Source of the DNA: Cristatella mucedo
Lineage: Eukaryota; Bryozoa; Phylactolaemata; Cristatellidae
Direction: 5' to 3'
Length of the DNA: 64,000 bases
Assembly (NCBI GenBank): GCA_009760855.2
Contig: WPIO01000103.1
Location: 174,001 to 238,000 of the forward strand
Under the pieces are notes generated by a model. It had not been told where the DNA came from. It saw only the letters and a list, made by a program, of their open reading frames with translations, and ran no database searches. Of the stretch, positions 23,061 to 33,245 are shown one piece after another; the first letter of the stretch is position 1; every line of letters starts with the position of its first letter. Both the position numbers and the translations under genes were made by a program.

Positions 23061-23201
23061 TGATAACAGAGCTATCGGGCGGAGCCACAACAACGTGACC
23101 AATCAGGAGAGGCCTCTCTCACGGTTCGGTCCCGGAGCGGACATAAGATGGTTGCCAATAAACGCGGTTTGTTCATTGTGATGCGTCTTATCATTACAAC
23201 A
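23059..23201 (+). repeat. gypsy 3' LTR, about 143 bp
   Basis: The LTR begins TGTGATAACAGAGC and ends CATTACAACA, giving TGT...ACA termini. It directly follows the polypurine tract. An AATAAA polyadenylation signal lies at about 23157-23162. The length is short but normal for Mag-like gypsy families. I found no second LTR copy in the window, so the right boundary rests on the terminal dinucleotides. Confidence 0.75.
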
Positions 23202-24609
23202 GTAACCACCTATTTCTGCCTTACAAAGAATTTGGAGAAAGGTCTTACACGCGTTTATTTCCCCAAAATTGTTCAAGAACTCACCGCTTTTGATTTCCAA
23301 GTGATAGCTGTTGGACACCGCACTTCTTTCAATGTCGTGTTGGTCGGGTGGGTAGCTACTGTGAGAATGCAATACGTCGGGGGTAAAAAAATCCCTTTCA
23401 AATGCATAATTTACAATCGCTATGAAAAGATCGTGGACTCTGCATGAAATATATGTTTTATTAAGGCATAGCCCAACCGGAGATGGCACCTCGCAACCCA
23501 CCGCATGCGGTACCAAAAAATATGTGGTCGACATTGGGTCCTACCCTAACTTTCAGACCGCGCGAGCACCGCTTTGAGCTGAACATTTTAACTTTCGAGC
23601 GTGAAATATACCCTCGGCCATTGAGAGAAGAAAGGGGCTCCATTTCCTGCAGTCGAGCTTTGAAGGACGCTCGGCTAGCTGAAAAATCGCGATTTATTCT
23701 CAAACGAGGTTTGAATGTTGAATTAGCGCGGGGTGGCCACTCCCTGTTGGTCTGAAGTTGTGTCGGTGAAAAGTAGCACGTCGTAGGGGCAAAAATAAGA
23801 GCGCCGCGGCTGCGCATGGAGCCGCCGAGTCTCGCTTCAACCACCGAGGCAAGCTGCTCCGCGAACCAATTGTGCCCTTTTGGCGAACGATCTTGGTGCA
23901 ATAGGCCGTCTTATAAATACGGCCCATGCAGCTACATGCCCACAGCTGACAAAACGCTCGTAAAGTTTAACGTAAACGCTCGACGTAAACGGCAAACGTT
24001 AATAGCCAGTCGGATGTGCCTGGTTTTGGTTGCACGAGAAGCGTACAACTCTCCTCCCACTCTCCCGCGCGGGCCCTGCGCATTCAATATTCGGTGAGCG
24101 AGCCCCGCGTCCAAAATTAGCAGGACTCGAATCATCTCGGAGAGAGTCCGACGATTGACTTTCGAACTCCTTGAAAATTGTTCAAAGAGATCTTTCCAGA
24201 AATTTAGCTCATCGGTCGGCGGCCTTTGGCTGCTGCTGTGTTTATAAGGTACATTACTTTAACCCGCAACTAATTAAGCTATGCTACGATAGTGCGAGGA
24301 AAAAAATCACAGAAAAAACGTATACACTTACGACGTGGTTACTACTTGGTTCCAACGTGGACAACTGTGGCTGTTCACAATGTGGTCAGCCCCGACTTAC
24401 GACGGTTCGACTTACAAAAGCTCGGAGAGATACGAACTCGGCCACGGTCACGCATAGAACTAATCGTAAATCAAAATGTATCTAAGCAAATCTTATAAAT
24501 CCGCAAGCGGCCAGGAGATTTGACAAGGCCGCAAACAGTAGGGAGGAACCGATGCGTGATAGCTAAACATTGTGGGTACTGAGGGCTCATAGTAGAAAGT
24601 ATCGTATGC
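23202..24609. other. Unassigned 1.4 kb with mixed base composition
   Basis: Overlapping ORFs on both strands (for example 23461-23901 - and 23483-23755 +) have no recognisable family. A TATA-like CTTATAAATA at about 23911 precedes GC-rich sequence and could be a promoter, but nothing downstream supports a gene. No LINE, SINE or gypsy match was seen. Confidence 0.35.
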
Positions 24610-24760
24610 TGTGCTGGTTTGGCCCAGTAATTAAGGTTCCAGCCCCAATCAAGTTCAAGGGTAAATGTATTCAGTGGCCGAGGTTGTGGGCTTGAACTCC
24701 ATAGCACATGTGAAGCACTTGATTAGAGATTATGTTCCCTAAGATAGAACGGCTTCCTTC
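24610..24760 (+). mobile_element. SINE-1 copy
   Basis: The copy has a TGGTTTGGCCCAGTAATTAAGG A-box region and a degenerate B box (TGTGGGCTTGAACTCC). The 3' hairpin relic GCACTTGATTAGAGATTATGTTCCCTAAG follows. The ATT tail is lost. Confidence 0.7.
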
Positions 24761-24984
24761 GCGTCTATTTCCGTTAAACTACTCGTCGCTAGACACGCTT
24801 CACCTTCCAGGCCAAAAAGACAACTACTCCTGTAGACCCTATCCTATAGTTATTAGTTCTATAGTTATAGTTATATAGTTACCATAGTTATTATAGTTAG
24901 CAGTTCTCCTTATGAGGTTCGTAAACAAGCCGCTTAGCCACCTTAACATATATTGCAAGTATTTTCCTTCTCCTTTGATTTCTC

Positions 24985-26590
24985 CTTTGATTCCTTGAAA
25001 AGCCTGCCCTTGAGTTGCATACTGCCGAAAGCTGGAAGACACAGCCCTCAAGATTGGTTCAGCTAGCACAACTCCCATGATGTCTGCCCGCAATCTAAGT
25101 GTGCTATTCCAAAACGACTCTTCCTTAGATAAGCTTAATTACTTCACTTTTAAGTCGGCCTAATTACAGTTAAGGAACATCGTACAAATTGGTACCTGCT
25201 TAGATAAGAGTACGACTGCCAAAATAGCTCATGCGTTTATGATTCCCGACGTGTGCCCTTAATCGCTCGCATCTGGTGCAAAACTCAGCGGTTCGTCCGG
25301 TCTTTCGTCAAAGTCGTCACTGCAGTGGCACGACAATAATCATAATAATAGCAATGCATCTGATATAGCAGCTTCAGATAACTCAATCTCTTTCTAAGTG
25401 CTTTACATTTGCTGCAAAGGAAGCATGATAGGATGGTTAGTGGTAACAAGTTCAATCAACAAAGCGAATAACATGGTTAGGGGTTACATGCGAAGGGTCA
25501 GCATGCAAGTTTGGTTAGTGGCAGCATGCACAGTGTCAGCACGAATTAGCATACAGAACGAATCGCAGGAACTCACTAAAGGCTTTCATAAATAGATGCG
25601 TTTTATAGTTGTTTTTTAATGTGGACATGTCAGGAGATGTCGCGACGCAAGTCAGGAGTGAGTTCCAGGCTTTGGGATGATACGAACTGAAGGCACGGTC
25701 TCCAAACGATTTGAGATTTGTACGAGGTATAGGTAAACAGTTTGATTCCGAAAAGCAGGTGGTACGAAGCTTCGCCTGGTGGAGCAGTAGATCTTATAAG
25801 TAGGCTGGAGCCAAAGATTGAAGGGACCTAACAGTGAGTGTAAAAACCTTAAAGTCGATTAATCGCTGACAAACGCCCCATCAAAGATGGGTCACTACTC
25901 AAGTCCGGTAAATTTCTTTTCGCGAGGTACAAGCTTTTGTCTGAGCTAAAGCTGTGCACGCATGCCGCTTCCACCCAAGTTTCACTGGCCCCCTGTCAAG
26001 CATTGATTAGATTTTTTCAAGAACCTCGGTGTCGCTTAGTCGTCACTTCACTCACTAGCACCAGCCTACCCATTCGACTCCTTACTCCTCCAGCGTGCTC
26101 TTCCACGACCTGCTCCACACGTGATCGCCTTGCCCTCCGTCAAACTAAATTGCAATCTTTTGGCGACCTTCGGCCTTCAGATCGTATGCAGCGAAAGTTG
26201 GGAGCAGCTCGCTTCCAGTTCCGGTCACCACCTGCGGTCAGGACCTTTTATCTTTTAAGTCTCGGCTAAAGACGCATCTGTTCCGGAGCTTTCCCTGTGA
26301 CCCAGAGACTGTTTCTATTAAATATATATTCGTAGTGTGCTTACTCGTGCGTGACTCTGTGGAAAATACTAACCAGAGGTACTAACTAACTGCTGGACTT
26401 GAGTGTCTCTTTACGTTTGCTTTAGCATGCTGGCCTGAGCAGTGTACTTGTTTACTTTTCCATGTTTGGTACCATGAAGTTTACTAAACCCACGGGTATA
26501 AATTCCCTTGAATTGAACTGCAAAGCATCTGGATAGAGATCAAGTTCTCTTCTTATGCTGCAATATACAATGGTCTACTAACATTACTAT
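24985..26590 (+). mobile_element. Old LINE-1-related copy, split by a minus-strand LINE-1
   Basis: The first part (24985-25330) encodes KIGSASTTPMMSARNLSVLF and KIAHAFMIPDVCP, the counterparts of KIGSASISPVESARNLGVMF and HAFVTSRLDF. After the insertion, 25935-26320 gives worn C-terminal text (SLPIRLLTPPACSSTTCS, QTKLQSFGDL), matching the order SLHSLAPAYLSDLL, then NLKSFGD. A 3' tail-like TGGATAGAGATCAAGTTCTC lies at 26530-26550, followed by an ATTACTATTACTT tail. No intact ORF remains. Confidence 0.6.
25334..25868 (-). mobile_element. LINE-1, 5'-truncated, nested in an older LINE
   Basis: The tail (AATAATCATAATAATAGC on +) is at 25334. The full 3' UTR and C-terminal domain follow up to about 25868, the segment equivalent to DLHWLPVKQRIDFK. 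Text is close to 14236-14900 and 28606-29140. The host plus-strand LINE continues on both sides. Confidence 0.8.
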
Positions 26591-26904
26591 TACTTAAACA
26601 CAAAATGTTCCATTAAATCAGTGGATCTCAAGTGATGACCATTGAAAAGGTCACAGTTACAGGCTCGTGCATGATAAGGCTGCTCAGAGCATACATTCGT
26701 CGTAGCCCCACGAATGTGCATCGCAAATTCCAGCGATACCCTCACTAGTAGTTGCTGAGTCTCCTGCGCCTAAGTTATTTATCTTACGCTGCGGTGACGC
26801 GAGCAGATTACAAGTATCGTACACTGTTGAAAAGCACCGCCTACTACTAGGTTGACACAATGTTTGTTATAACAAACCATAATTCCCAAAAAGATAGAAC
26901 TCAC
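26591..26904. other. Unassigned sequence
   Basis: Nothing recognised. Confidence 0.4.
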
Positions 26905-27173
26905 TTTTGCTTCTTGAATCGAATGATTTCGGCTAAACCAGGAGTGTCTAGCACACCGATCGTTCCGCCAAGTGCTTTAGAGACGAGTGCGTTTTCAATA
27001 GGCCCATTCTCTTCTTTAACCACGTGGCTGAGCCACACGACCTCTAAGACATCATCCCAGGGAGGATAGAGCCGAGACGACGGGGTGCCTCTCCATAAAA
27101 ATAGACCTGGCGGTATTTTCGGATATGCCCCCCAAGTTCTTCCGAGAGGTAACCTAGCTGCCCAGTTGCACAT
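26905..27173 (-). CDS. Candidate exon, unknown product
   Basis: The minus strand is open for 90 codons with unbiased composition, ending VLDTPGLAEIIRFKKQK. The coding text runs directly into a consensus splice donor, AAAA|GTGAGT (GTGAGT at 26904-26899 on the minus strand). A second frame over the 5' half also reads plausibly (GYLSEELGGHIRKYRQVYFY), which could mean an old frameshift. I recognise no domain. No clear pyrimidine-rich acceptor is visible upstream. It may be a host exon, an unknown transposon ORF, or chance. Confidence 0.2.
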
Positions 27174-28605
27174 TCCCGACTATTCTTAGCAGTGTTTGTG
27201 ACTTAGTTAGGCTCACTATTTTGCCTGTGTAAATGTACACAAGGCTTACTCTTCGATTTTTTCACCAAGTTTTGAGCCTGACAATTCCAAATCCGCGATC
27301 TTTGTGCATTTGCATGTCAATCAACTATGTGCGGTACCAACCATGCTGATTCAGCATAAATTAACAGCAAATGATTAAACTTTCTGCTTTGACTCTTAGT
27401 AAAATAGTTTTTCATGGCGCTTGAAAGGTTCGGTAGTGGGTGTATGCTAAGTTATGCGATCTACGTTCCACTTTTGCTCAGCATAATCCACAGGCTGTAT
27501 AAGTGGAAGCCAAGCAGACACGACTCAAATGGCGAGACAATGTATAACTGCCCTTCGGGCTGGGTAGAATGACCAAGCATTAAGTCTTCTGGCTCCAACA
27601 CAAATCACTTGATTCTGAAAACCACGCCGGCCAAGCCCAGTCTACGAACTCTAGACCGCTGCCGGCGTCGAGGGATCCAGTCCTCCACGCCCTCCTCTCT
27701 GTACTCCTTCAGCAGCCCTTAGGTTAAATGCATGTATTGTTTTCGTACCGTTGAACCACTGTTCGTTTCAAACGTGCTCGACAGCTGGCGGCAGTTTGTG
27801 GTAGACAGATGTCCCCACAGATGCAGCAAATGCATGGATTTGGGCCGGACTGCTGAGTCATCTGCTGAGAGCCACTGTCAGCCCTTTCACGGCTCGTGAA
27901 CCTGTGGCTTCTTCGGCAGTCAGAGCCCTTGTAGGGTCGCCGCCCAGTGCTCAAAGGCTGCTGCGTCGTGTTCCCTCAAACGATGCCACGGATGAAACTG
28001 ATGGATGGCAGTCGCAATAGCTTACGTAAGCAATGTGGACAGAAATTTGCTCCGTCTTGGGCTGTGAGCTCAAATCGTGTTGTAGTTTCGAAATAAGTTA
28101 GTTCTCTATTGAGAAAGGGTTGAAGCTAAAAGTGCTCGCTAGTCTCACGTAAAGTTTATTGCTGGTGTCATGAACGTGTGAAAAAGCGGTTCTGAAGATG
28201 CTTTGACGCCCAGAATGCTGGTACGACAGCTGTCGGCGATGAAGACAAGACCGTTACAATGACGGTGTAAAATGTGGTGGTAAATATTGAGCGCGATTGC
28301 ATGATTAGGTTATAGCAAGAGCTTTTTATCGTTACAAAGTTGGTTGAAAGCTCCAGTAGCTTGACATGTCGGTAGGCTTCGCCTCGCGTTTATGGGTTGA
28401 CAAGATCTGCCTAATCGTTCGCTATGCAGCCATCCCGTTGCAGCCAGACAGTACACAATTCTAGTGTCGCATTATTGGACGTATAAAGGGGAGGGGATCG
28501 AGTCAAAATCAGGAAGCTTGACCAACGAACCAGACGTCTCCTCTCCAGGCAATGCTCTTTCGTACCGAAAGACAAGGCGTGGCGGCTTCCACCGTGTCAC
28601 TCACT
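27174..28605. other. Mostly unassigned; possible degenerate zinc-finger fragment on minus
   Basis: At 27724-27954 the minus strand encodes a short ORF with CICCICGDICLPQTAASC, resembling the worn Cys-rich motif (CXXCGRXCXSRIGL-type) found at the end of some LINE polyproteins. The match is weak. I recognise nothing else here. A TATA-like GTATAAAGGG lies at about 28481, with no supported gene after it. Confidence 0.3.
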
Positions 28606-30098
28606 TAATAATAATAATAATGCGCTTGATAAAGCTCCCTCAGAGAACTCAATCTCTTTCTAGGCGCTTTACATTTGCTGCAAAGGGAAGTGCGATTGAA
28701 TGGTAATATCATGCTTGATAAACAACATGAATAACATGGCTAGGGGTGACATGCACAGGGTCAGCATGCAAATGTGGTTAGTGGCAGCATGCACAGTGTC
28801 AGCACCCAAAAGCACACGGAGGACGAATCACAGGGACCCACTAAATGCTACCCGAAATAGGTTTGTTTTAAGTTCATTTTAAATGTGATAAAGTCAGGGG
28901 ATGTTCTGACGCAAGTCGGGAAGGAGTTCCAGGCTTTGGGAGCATACGAGTTAAATGCACGGTCTCCAAAGGATTTGAGGTTTGTACGAGGTATTTGTAG
29001 ACTGTTGGATTTTGAAAAGCGGGTGGTACGATGTTTGGCCTGGTGGGGGAGTAGATCTGAGAGATATGCTGGAGCTAAAGAATGAAGTGACCTAGAAGTG
29101 AGCGACAAAACCTTGAAGTAAATCCGTTGCTTGACTGGTAGCCAGTGCAGGTCGGCGAGAAGTGGAGTAATGTGGTAATTGTGACGCTCACGACAGACAT
29201 GTCTAGCTGTGGAGTTTTGCACCAGCTGCAATTGACTGATCGCACGTGCTGGTAGGCCAGTAAGCAGTGAGTTACAGAAGTCTAGACGGGATGGCACGAA
29301 TGCATGGATCAACTTAGACGTGGTATCAAAACAAGCCCGAATTTTAGCAGTGTTATGAAGCTGAAAGTAGGCAGATTTGGCTGTGAAGCTGACGTGGTCG
29401 TCTTACGAGAGGTCACTTTGGAGCATGACACCTAGATTTCGAGCTAATTCGACAGGAGATATGCTGGCAGAGCCAATTTTGAGCGTCAGCCTTTCCAATT
29501 TGTGAATCACACTGAGTTTGCCCATAAATAGAAAGTTAGTTTTATCATCGTTTAGTTTTAGAAAATTTGCTGCCATCCATGTGCGGATGTCATCAATACA
29601 TGCAGCAAGTGAGTTGAGAGAATTTGAGGTGCTCGAAGGGTGGGAGGGATCAAAGCAAAGGACCTGAGCCATTGCAGAGCAGTGCCAGTGATGCACAGGC
29701 GAGATGAGAAGTGCTCTAGAAAAACTTTGTGATCGATAGTATCAAAAGATGCCGAAAGATCGAGCAAATCAACCAGAGACACTTTACCTATTTCTGCATT
29801 CCTAAGTAGGTCATTGTACATCCTAAGCAATTATGACTCTGTGGAGTGATTAGCTCTAAAGCCAGACTGGAACTTACTAGCAAAGTTTGAAGTTTCGATA
29901 TAAGAGTTCAGCTGGTCCGCCACGACCAGTCCCAGTGTCTTTGATAGGAACGGTAGAAGGGAGACTGGGATGTAGTTGCTCAAGTTCTCTTGATCTAGTG
30001 TCGCTTTCTTGAGAAGTGGCCTGACTACAGCTTTTTTGAAAGGTGCTGGGACATGACCTGACGCTAATGACACAATAATGATGTTAGTTATGCATGCA
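28606..30098 (-). mobile_element. LINE-1, 1.5-kb copy with internal deletion
   Basis: The tail (AATAATAATAATAATGC on +) is at 28606, followed by the 3' UTR and C-terminal domain (open 28848-29312, 154 codons, with VQNSTARHVCRERHN and WLPVKQRIYFKVL). The post-RT ISPVELARNLGVMLQSDL motif is near 29420. At about 29662 the sequence jumps from the FDPSHPSSTS segment to the LQWLRS segment. Compared with 51050-51270 it lacks roughly 200 bp, including the catalytic YADD box. The RT fingers follow (29700-30075). It is truncated at the 5' end near 30098. Confidence 0.9.
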
Positions 30099-30541
30099 CT
30101 TCGTGCTATCCTTGCTGTACGTCACCGCTCACGTTGATTTTGATTGGTTCGGCTCGTGTGTTGTGTGAATAGCTGCATTGCTTGTGCATTGCCCGTGATT
30201 TGGTATTTGTATTTGACATATTGGGAGCGCTCTGCTGAGTACGGGCGTGGTCGTTGGTTGCCTACGTCACTAAACCATGACTAAGATGCTGGGTAAATAC
30301 CCACTGACCAAACAGGCCTTTATCTTTTGAACGCTCGCAACGTGTAAGAAGGACGCTGCAAATATCAGGACAAAGGACGTTCTCTTTGCGAAACTTCAAC
30401 TGCTGACGCTCCTCGAGGTCAAGAAATGTCCCAGAAGTTGCGTCACTGCTTGGGCAATAGCATCCGGACTCGTACCTCCGAGGAATCAAAAGTATGACAG
30501 CACAAATTTACTGCCACACGCTACGGGAAGCACGCAGCGCT
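30099..30541. other. Unassigned sequence
   Basis: Nothing recognised. Confidence 0.4.
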
Positions 30542-30889
30542 CAGTGGACGAGCCAGAGGGGGCGGGCGGGGGGGGGGATTTGACCCCGTGACAGCGTGGC
30601 CGCGACCTGAGCAGCTCTTATTCCTTCCCGCCCCGCCCCGCCGATCGCCATCATCGAAGAAATATTATGTCTTAATTCCACACGATGAGCAGACGCCGAG
30701 TTCGTGTCGAAAATAAACATAAATATATAAATATAAATATAAATATAAATAAACTATTTTTCGCTAAGGATTTATCGTTAATTGAAATTCTATGCCGTAC
30801 ATGTAAATTTTGCCGGTACGGCCGTACATGAGAATTTTGTGAATCCCCCTTTGCCCCCTTGATGAATGAAAATCGTGGCTCCGCCGCTG
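30542..30889. mobile_element. hAT-like MITE, second copy
   Basis: The left end is CAGTGGACGAGCCAGAGG. The right end is ATCGTGGCTCCGCCGCTG, whose reverse complement begins CAGCGGCGGAGCCACG. Termini and the G-run near one end match the MITE at 11632-11903. The interior is about 348 bp, includes an (AAATAT)n stretch near 30710-30752, and codes for nothing. No target duplication is evident. It ends about 60 bp before the candidate exon at 30949. Confidence 0.55.
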
Positions 30890-30948
30890 ACCGAGCACTG
30901 ACCGAACTGCTGTTTGAAATCTTCGCTGCTGAATAAACGCTCGGAGAA

Positions 30949-31164
30949 ATGAAATCCTCACCACCACAGGCTGGTACAGCAAAGAAAAATGGAAATAATG
31001 CCAACGGAAAGTCATCAGCGTTTCACAAGTGGTGGAACAAACATGGATCTGTGATTTTTAATAAGCTAACTTACCTAATTCTCGCCTTGTGTAACAGTTT
31101 TTTCGTGCTCGCTTTATTCAAACAAGTAGCAACGTACGTATCTTCCAGAACTAATCCTATATAA
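30949..31164 (+). CDS. Candidate N-terminal exon of a membrane protein, unknown family
   Basis: A 71-codon ORF starts in a good context (GAGAAATGA). The first 25 residues are Lys/Asn/Ser-rich and polar. A basic aromatic stretch (FHKWWNKHG, about residues 25-33) follows. Then comes a hydrophobic segment (LTYLILALCNSFFVLALF, about residues 41-58) suited to one transmembrane helix or an uncleaved signal anchor. Unlike most ORFs here it overlaps no repeat. A possible splice donor, AAC|GTACGT, occurs near 31133-31138 just after the helix, so the ORF end may be intronic. I do not recognise the family. Confidence 0.3.
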   Translation: MKSSPPQAGTAKKNGNNANGKSSAFHKWWNKHGSVIFNKLTYLILALCNSFFVLALFKQVATYVSSRTNPI

Positions 31165-31344
31165 CTAATACTTCCAGAACAATTTTTTATATTTATATTT
31201 CTTTGAACGCATTCAGTTGTAGGCCACGTTTGCTTGAGGAAGACATCCATATCTCATTGAACCAAGAACGCGTAGCATACCAACCAGAAATTTGAATCAA
31301 TCATTTTTACGGGTTCTTGAATTACAAAACAACCATATACTTTG
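31165..31344. other. Unassigned sequence
   Basis: AT-rich text after the candidate exon; nothing recognised. Confidence 0.4.
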
Positions 31345-31515
31345 GTGAGCCGCGGTGGCTCACTAGGTAAGGTGGTTGCGTTTTATGACCACGGTCCCGA
31401 GGTCGTGGGTTCGAATCCGGTGGTGGGCGAACCTTTATCGTCACTGCAAGCGGTAGTGATAGCCTGAAGGCTCTTCTGTTGCTACACAAATGAGGCTGTC
31501 AAATCAGTTAGTATT
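31345..31515 (+). mobile_element. SINE-2, best-preserved copy
   Basis: The head starts GAGCCGCGGTGGCTC. It has an A-box-like GGTGGCTCACTAGG at 31354-31367 and a perfect B box, GGTTCGAATCC, within 31407-31420. A tRNA-unrelated body follows, with CACTGCAAGCGGTAGTGATAG and GGCTCTTCTGTTGCTACAC, and ends ATGAGGCTGTCAAATCAG. Transcription by Pol III is expected for the family. I see no LINE-1-type hairpin at its 3' end, so it probably uses a different LINE partner from SINE-1. Confidence 0.85.
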
Positions 31516-32111
31516 TATTTACCGACACCATGTGTCATTTTAAGAACATGTAAAACATAATGAGTGCAGTGTGTGGTTTGAGGGCTTCGTGATCACAGCT
31601 TTATCAACGCGCAGATAATAACTGGTTGCCTCAAAGTAAAGTATTTATCTCGCAACTGAATTTAGAACCAGGTGCTAGCAGTTGCTAGCACAATCTTGAG
31701 TTTGCTGACGCCGGATTCCATTAATTTCTGTATTTTCACTGACAACAAGGAATGCTCAACGGCAATCACTTGAGCCAGTGCATATGTTATAGAACTAGAT
31801 TATGGGCATGGTCAGTTGTTTTTTCATTTGAATCGAGGAAGAAATCATACGCTAATAGAATGTTTTAATAAAGAGCACACCTGAACAAGGAAAAATGTTA
31901 CCAATTATTGTACTACAATATGAGAATTTTCTCATTAAAAAACTACGAAACTAATAAAATTTGCTGTAAGTGGATTGAACTAATATTCCTTATTCTTTCT
32001 TTGATTAAATTTTGTTTATACTCCAAAAACTTTCTTATAAGTTTCTTGAGCATCTTACATTTTGAAATTCAATTTCTACAGCTTTTCGTGGGTCTGCATT
32101 ATCACAAAACT
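31516..32111. other. AT-rich sequence, nothing recognised
   Basis: Very AT-rich. A short ORF at 31908-32153 is Phe/Leu/Ile-rich, as AT-rich noise tends to be. Confidence 0.45.
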
Positions 32112-32432
32112 TGTAAAATAATAATAATAACAAAACGTTTTTTAGTACCATAAGAAAAAGAAAGAATATATTTTTTGGCACTTAACATATGTTGGAAAGA
32201 AAGCCTGTCATCGGATTTTTGATAAATTGCACAGGTAAGACTGAATAAGCGCGCAAATTACAATTCGCACGGGCCAAGAAAATGTTGAGGACAGCAGGCA
32301 TAGATTTCTGGCTCCTCTTGAGTTTTTTTTCAAGTTGAAGGTGCAGTGATTTCAGTAGGGAGTCAGTTTCAGACTTTGGGAACATGCGAACCAAAGTACG
32401 GTCTCCAAAGGATTTGAGATTTATTAGAAGCA
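32112..32432 (-). mobile_element. LINE-1, diverged 3' piece
   Basis: The tail is near 32118 (AATAATAATAACAAAACG on +). The identifiable end is CAGACTTTGGGAACATGCG and CGGTCTCCAAAGGATTTGAG at 32370-32420, from the C-terminal region. The middle is heavily diverged. Confidence 0.6.
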
Positions 32433-32439
32433 CACGACT

Positions 32440-32595
32440 AAAATATATATTATTCATTTGTATTACACCCTAATTGAACTTAATCTCTATTCATGTGCTT
32501 CCCGTATGTCGCGGGGCTCAAGTCCACGCCCTCGGCCAGACCTCGGTCGGGGCGAGCTCCTTAACCGCTCGGCCAAACCAGCTCACGGCATTGAG
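32440..32595 (-). mobile_element. SINE-1 copy
   Basis: On the minus strand, a tRNA-like head has CTGGTTTGGCCGAGCGG and a B-box-like GGACTTGAGCCCC. The hairpin and tail follow (ATGAATAGAGATTAAGTTC, then a TTACA-like end). It sits directly beside the LINE-1 3' piece on its left. Confidence 0.75.
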
Positions 32596-32604
32596 TCCGA
32601 ATAG

Positions 32605-32795
32605 CCACTGGGTCTTAGCCTAAGTGTGAGGGGCGCATTCTTAACGACCCAGGTGATGGATGTGAATACCGCAATAGAAATCCTGTATTGCCAGGTTCAC
32701 GTGGGCTGATAGCCCGCAAAAAGGCTCTTATGCTGCCTATATATAAATGAGGCTGTTGAGTCAGCAAACCTTTCAGATTGAGCATTGTAATGCAG
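32605..32795 (+). mobile_element. SINE-2 copy, diverged
   Basis: The head relic contains TCTTAGCCTAAGTGTGAGG (A-box region). The B box is degenerate. The recognisable body is AAAAAGGCTCTTATGCTGCC and AATGAGGCTGTTGAGTCAGC at 32720-32790. It lies immediately after the SINE-1 copy. Confidence 0.55.
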
Positions 32796-33023
32796 TCTCG
32801 TCGGTATCGCTAATAATGAAAATTTTTGTCCCAGAAGAGTGAGAGTTATCTGTGCTAAGAAGTGATACTGTTTATTTCGACAGATTGTAATCCATGCCGG
32901 CGGAAACAGAGCTAACCTCGATTTCGATCGCTCATTCTGCAAAACTGTAGCAGCTCAATAAGACCCGGTCTCCGGCTTTTCGTCTCCCGGAAACGTTGCG
33001 GCGACAGCTGGTTCATGAGCTGC

Positions 33024-33245
33024 TGAGAGAAGAGAAGAGGAGAGAAGAGGAGAGAAGAGGAGAGGAGAGTGGAGAAGAGAAGAGAAGAGAAGAGAGAGAG
33101 AGAGAGAAGAGAAGAGAAGAGGAGAGAAGAGGAGAGAAGAGGAGAGGAGAGTGGAGAAGAGAAGAGAAGAGAAGAGGAGAGGAGAGAAGAGAAGAGAAGA
33201 GGAGAGTGGAGAAGAGAAGAGAAGAGGAGAGAAGAGAAGAGAAGA
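33024..33245. repeat. 220-bp polypurine minisatellite
   Basis: An almost uninterrupted purine tract built of AGAGA and AGAGG units. A higher-order block beginning GGAGAGTGGAGAAGAG occurs three times (about 33062, 33147, 33204). Six overlapping ORFs (Arg-Glu on +, Ser-Leu on -) are translations of the repeat. Confidence 0.95.

Larger units (their letters stand above)
19353..23201 (+). mobile_element. Ty3/gypsy LTR retrotransposon, 5'-truncated, 3' LTR present
   Basis: Domains run gag C-terminus, nucleocapsid zinc knuckle, aspartic protease, RT, RNase H, integrase, polypurine tract, 3' LTR. This is the Ty3/gypsy order, with RT and RNase H before integrase. There is no envelope ORF after integrase. 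The 5' LTR, primer binding site and most of gag are absent, and a LINE-1 fragment abuts the truncation. The coding region carries several stops and at least three frame changes, so the copy is inactive. A second partial copy of the family is at 5449-6290 (-). Confidence 0.93.

Noticed and set aside
23103-23534. 143-codon minus ORF over the gypsy LTR
   Set aside because: It overlaps the LTR of a plus-strand element and shows no domain.
23908-23920. TATA box for a gene at 24 kb
   Set aside because: TATAAATA-like text occurs by chance in AT-rich DNA and no supported ORF or repeat start follows.
31345-31515. A functional tRNA gene
   Set aside because: The tRNA-like head has A and B boxes but is fused to a SINE body shared with several other loci. 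I see no intact acceptor-stem cloverleaf.
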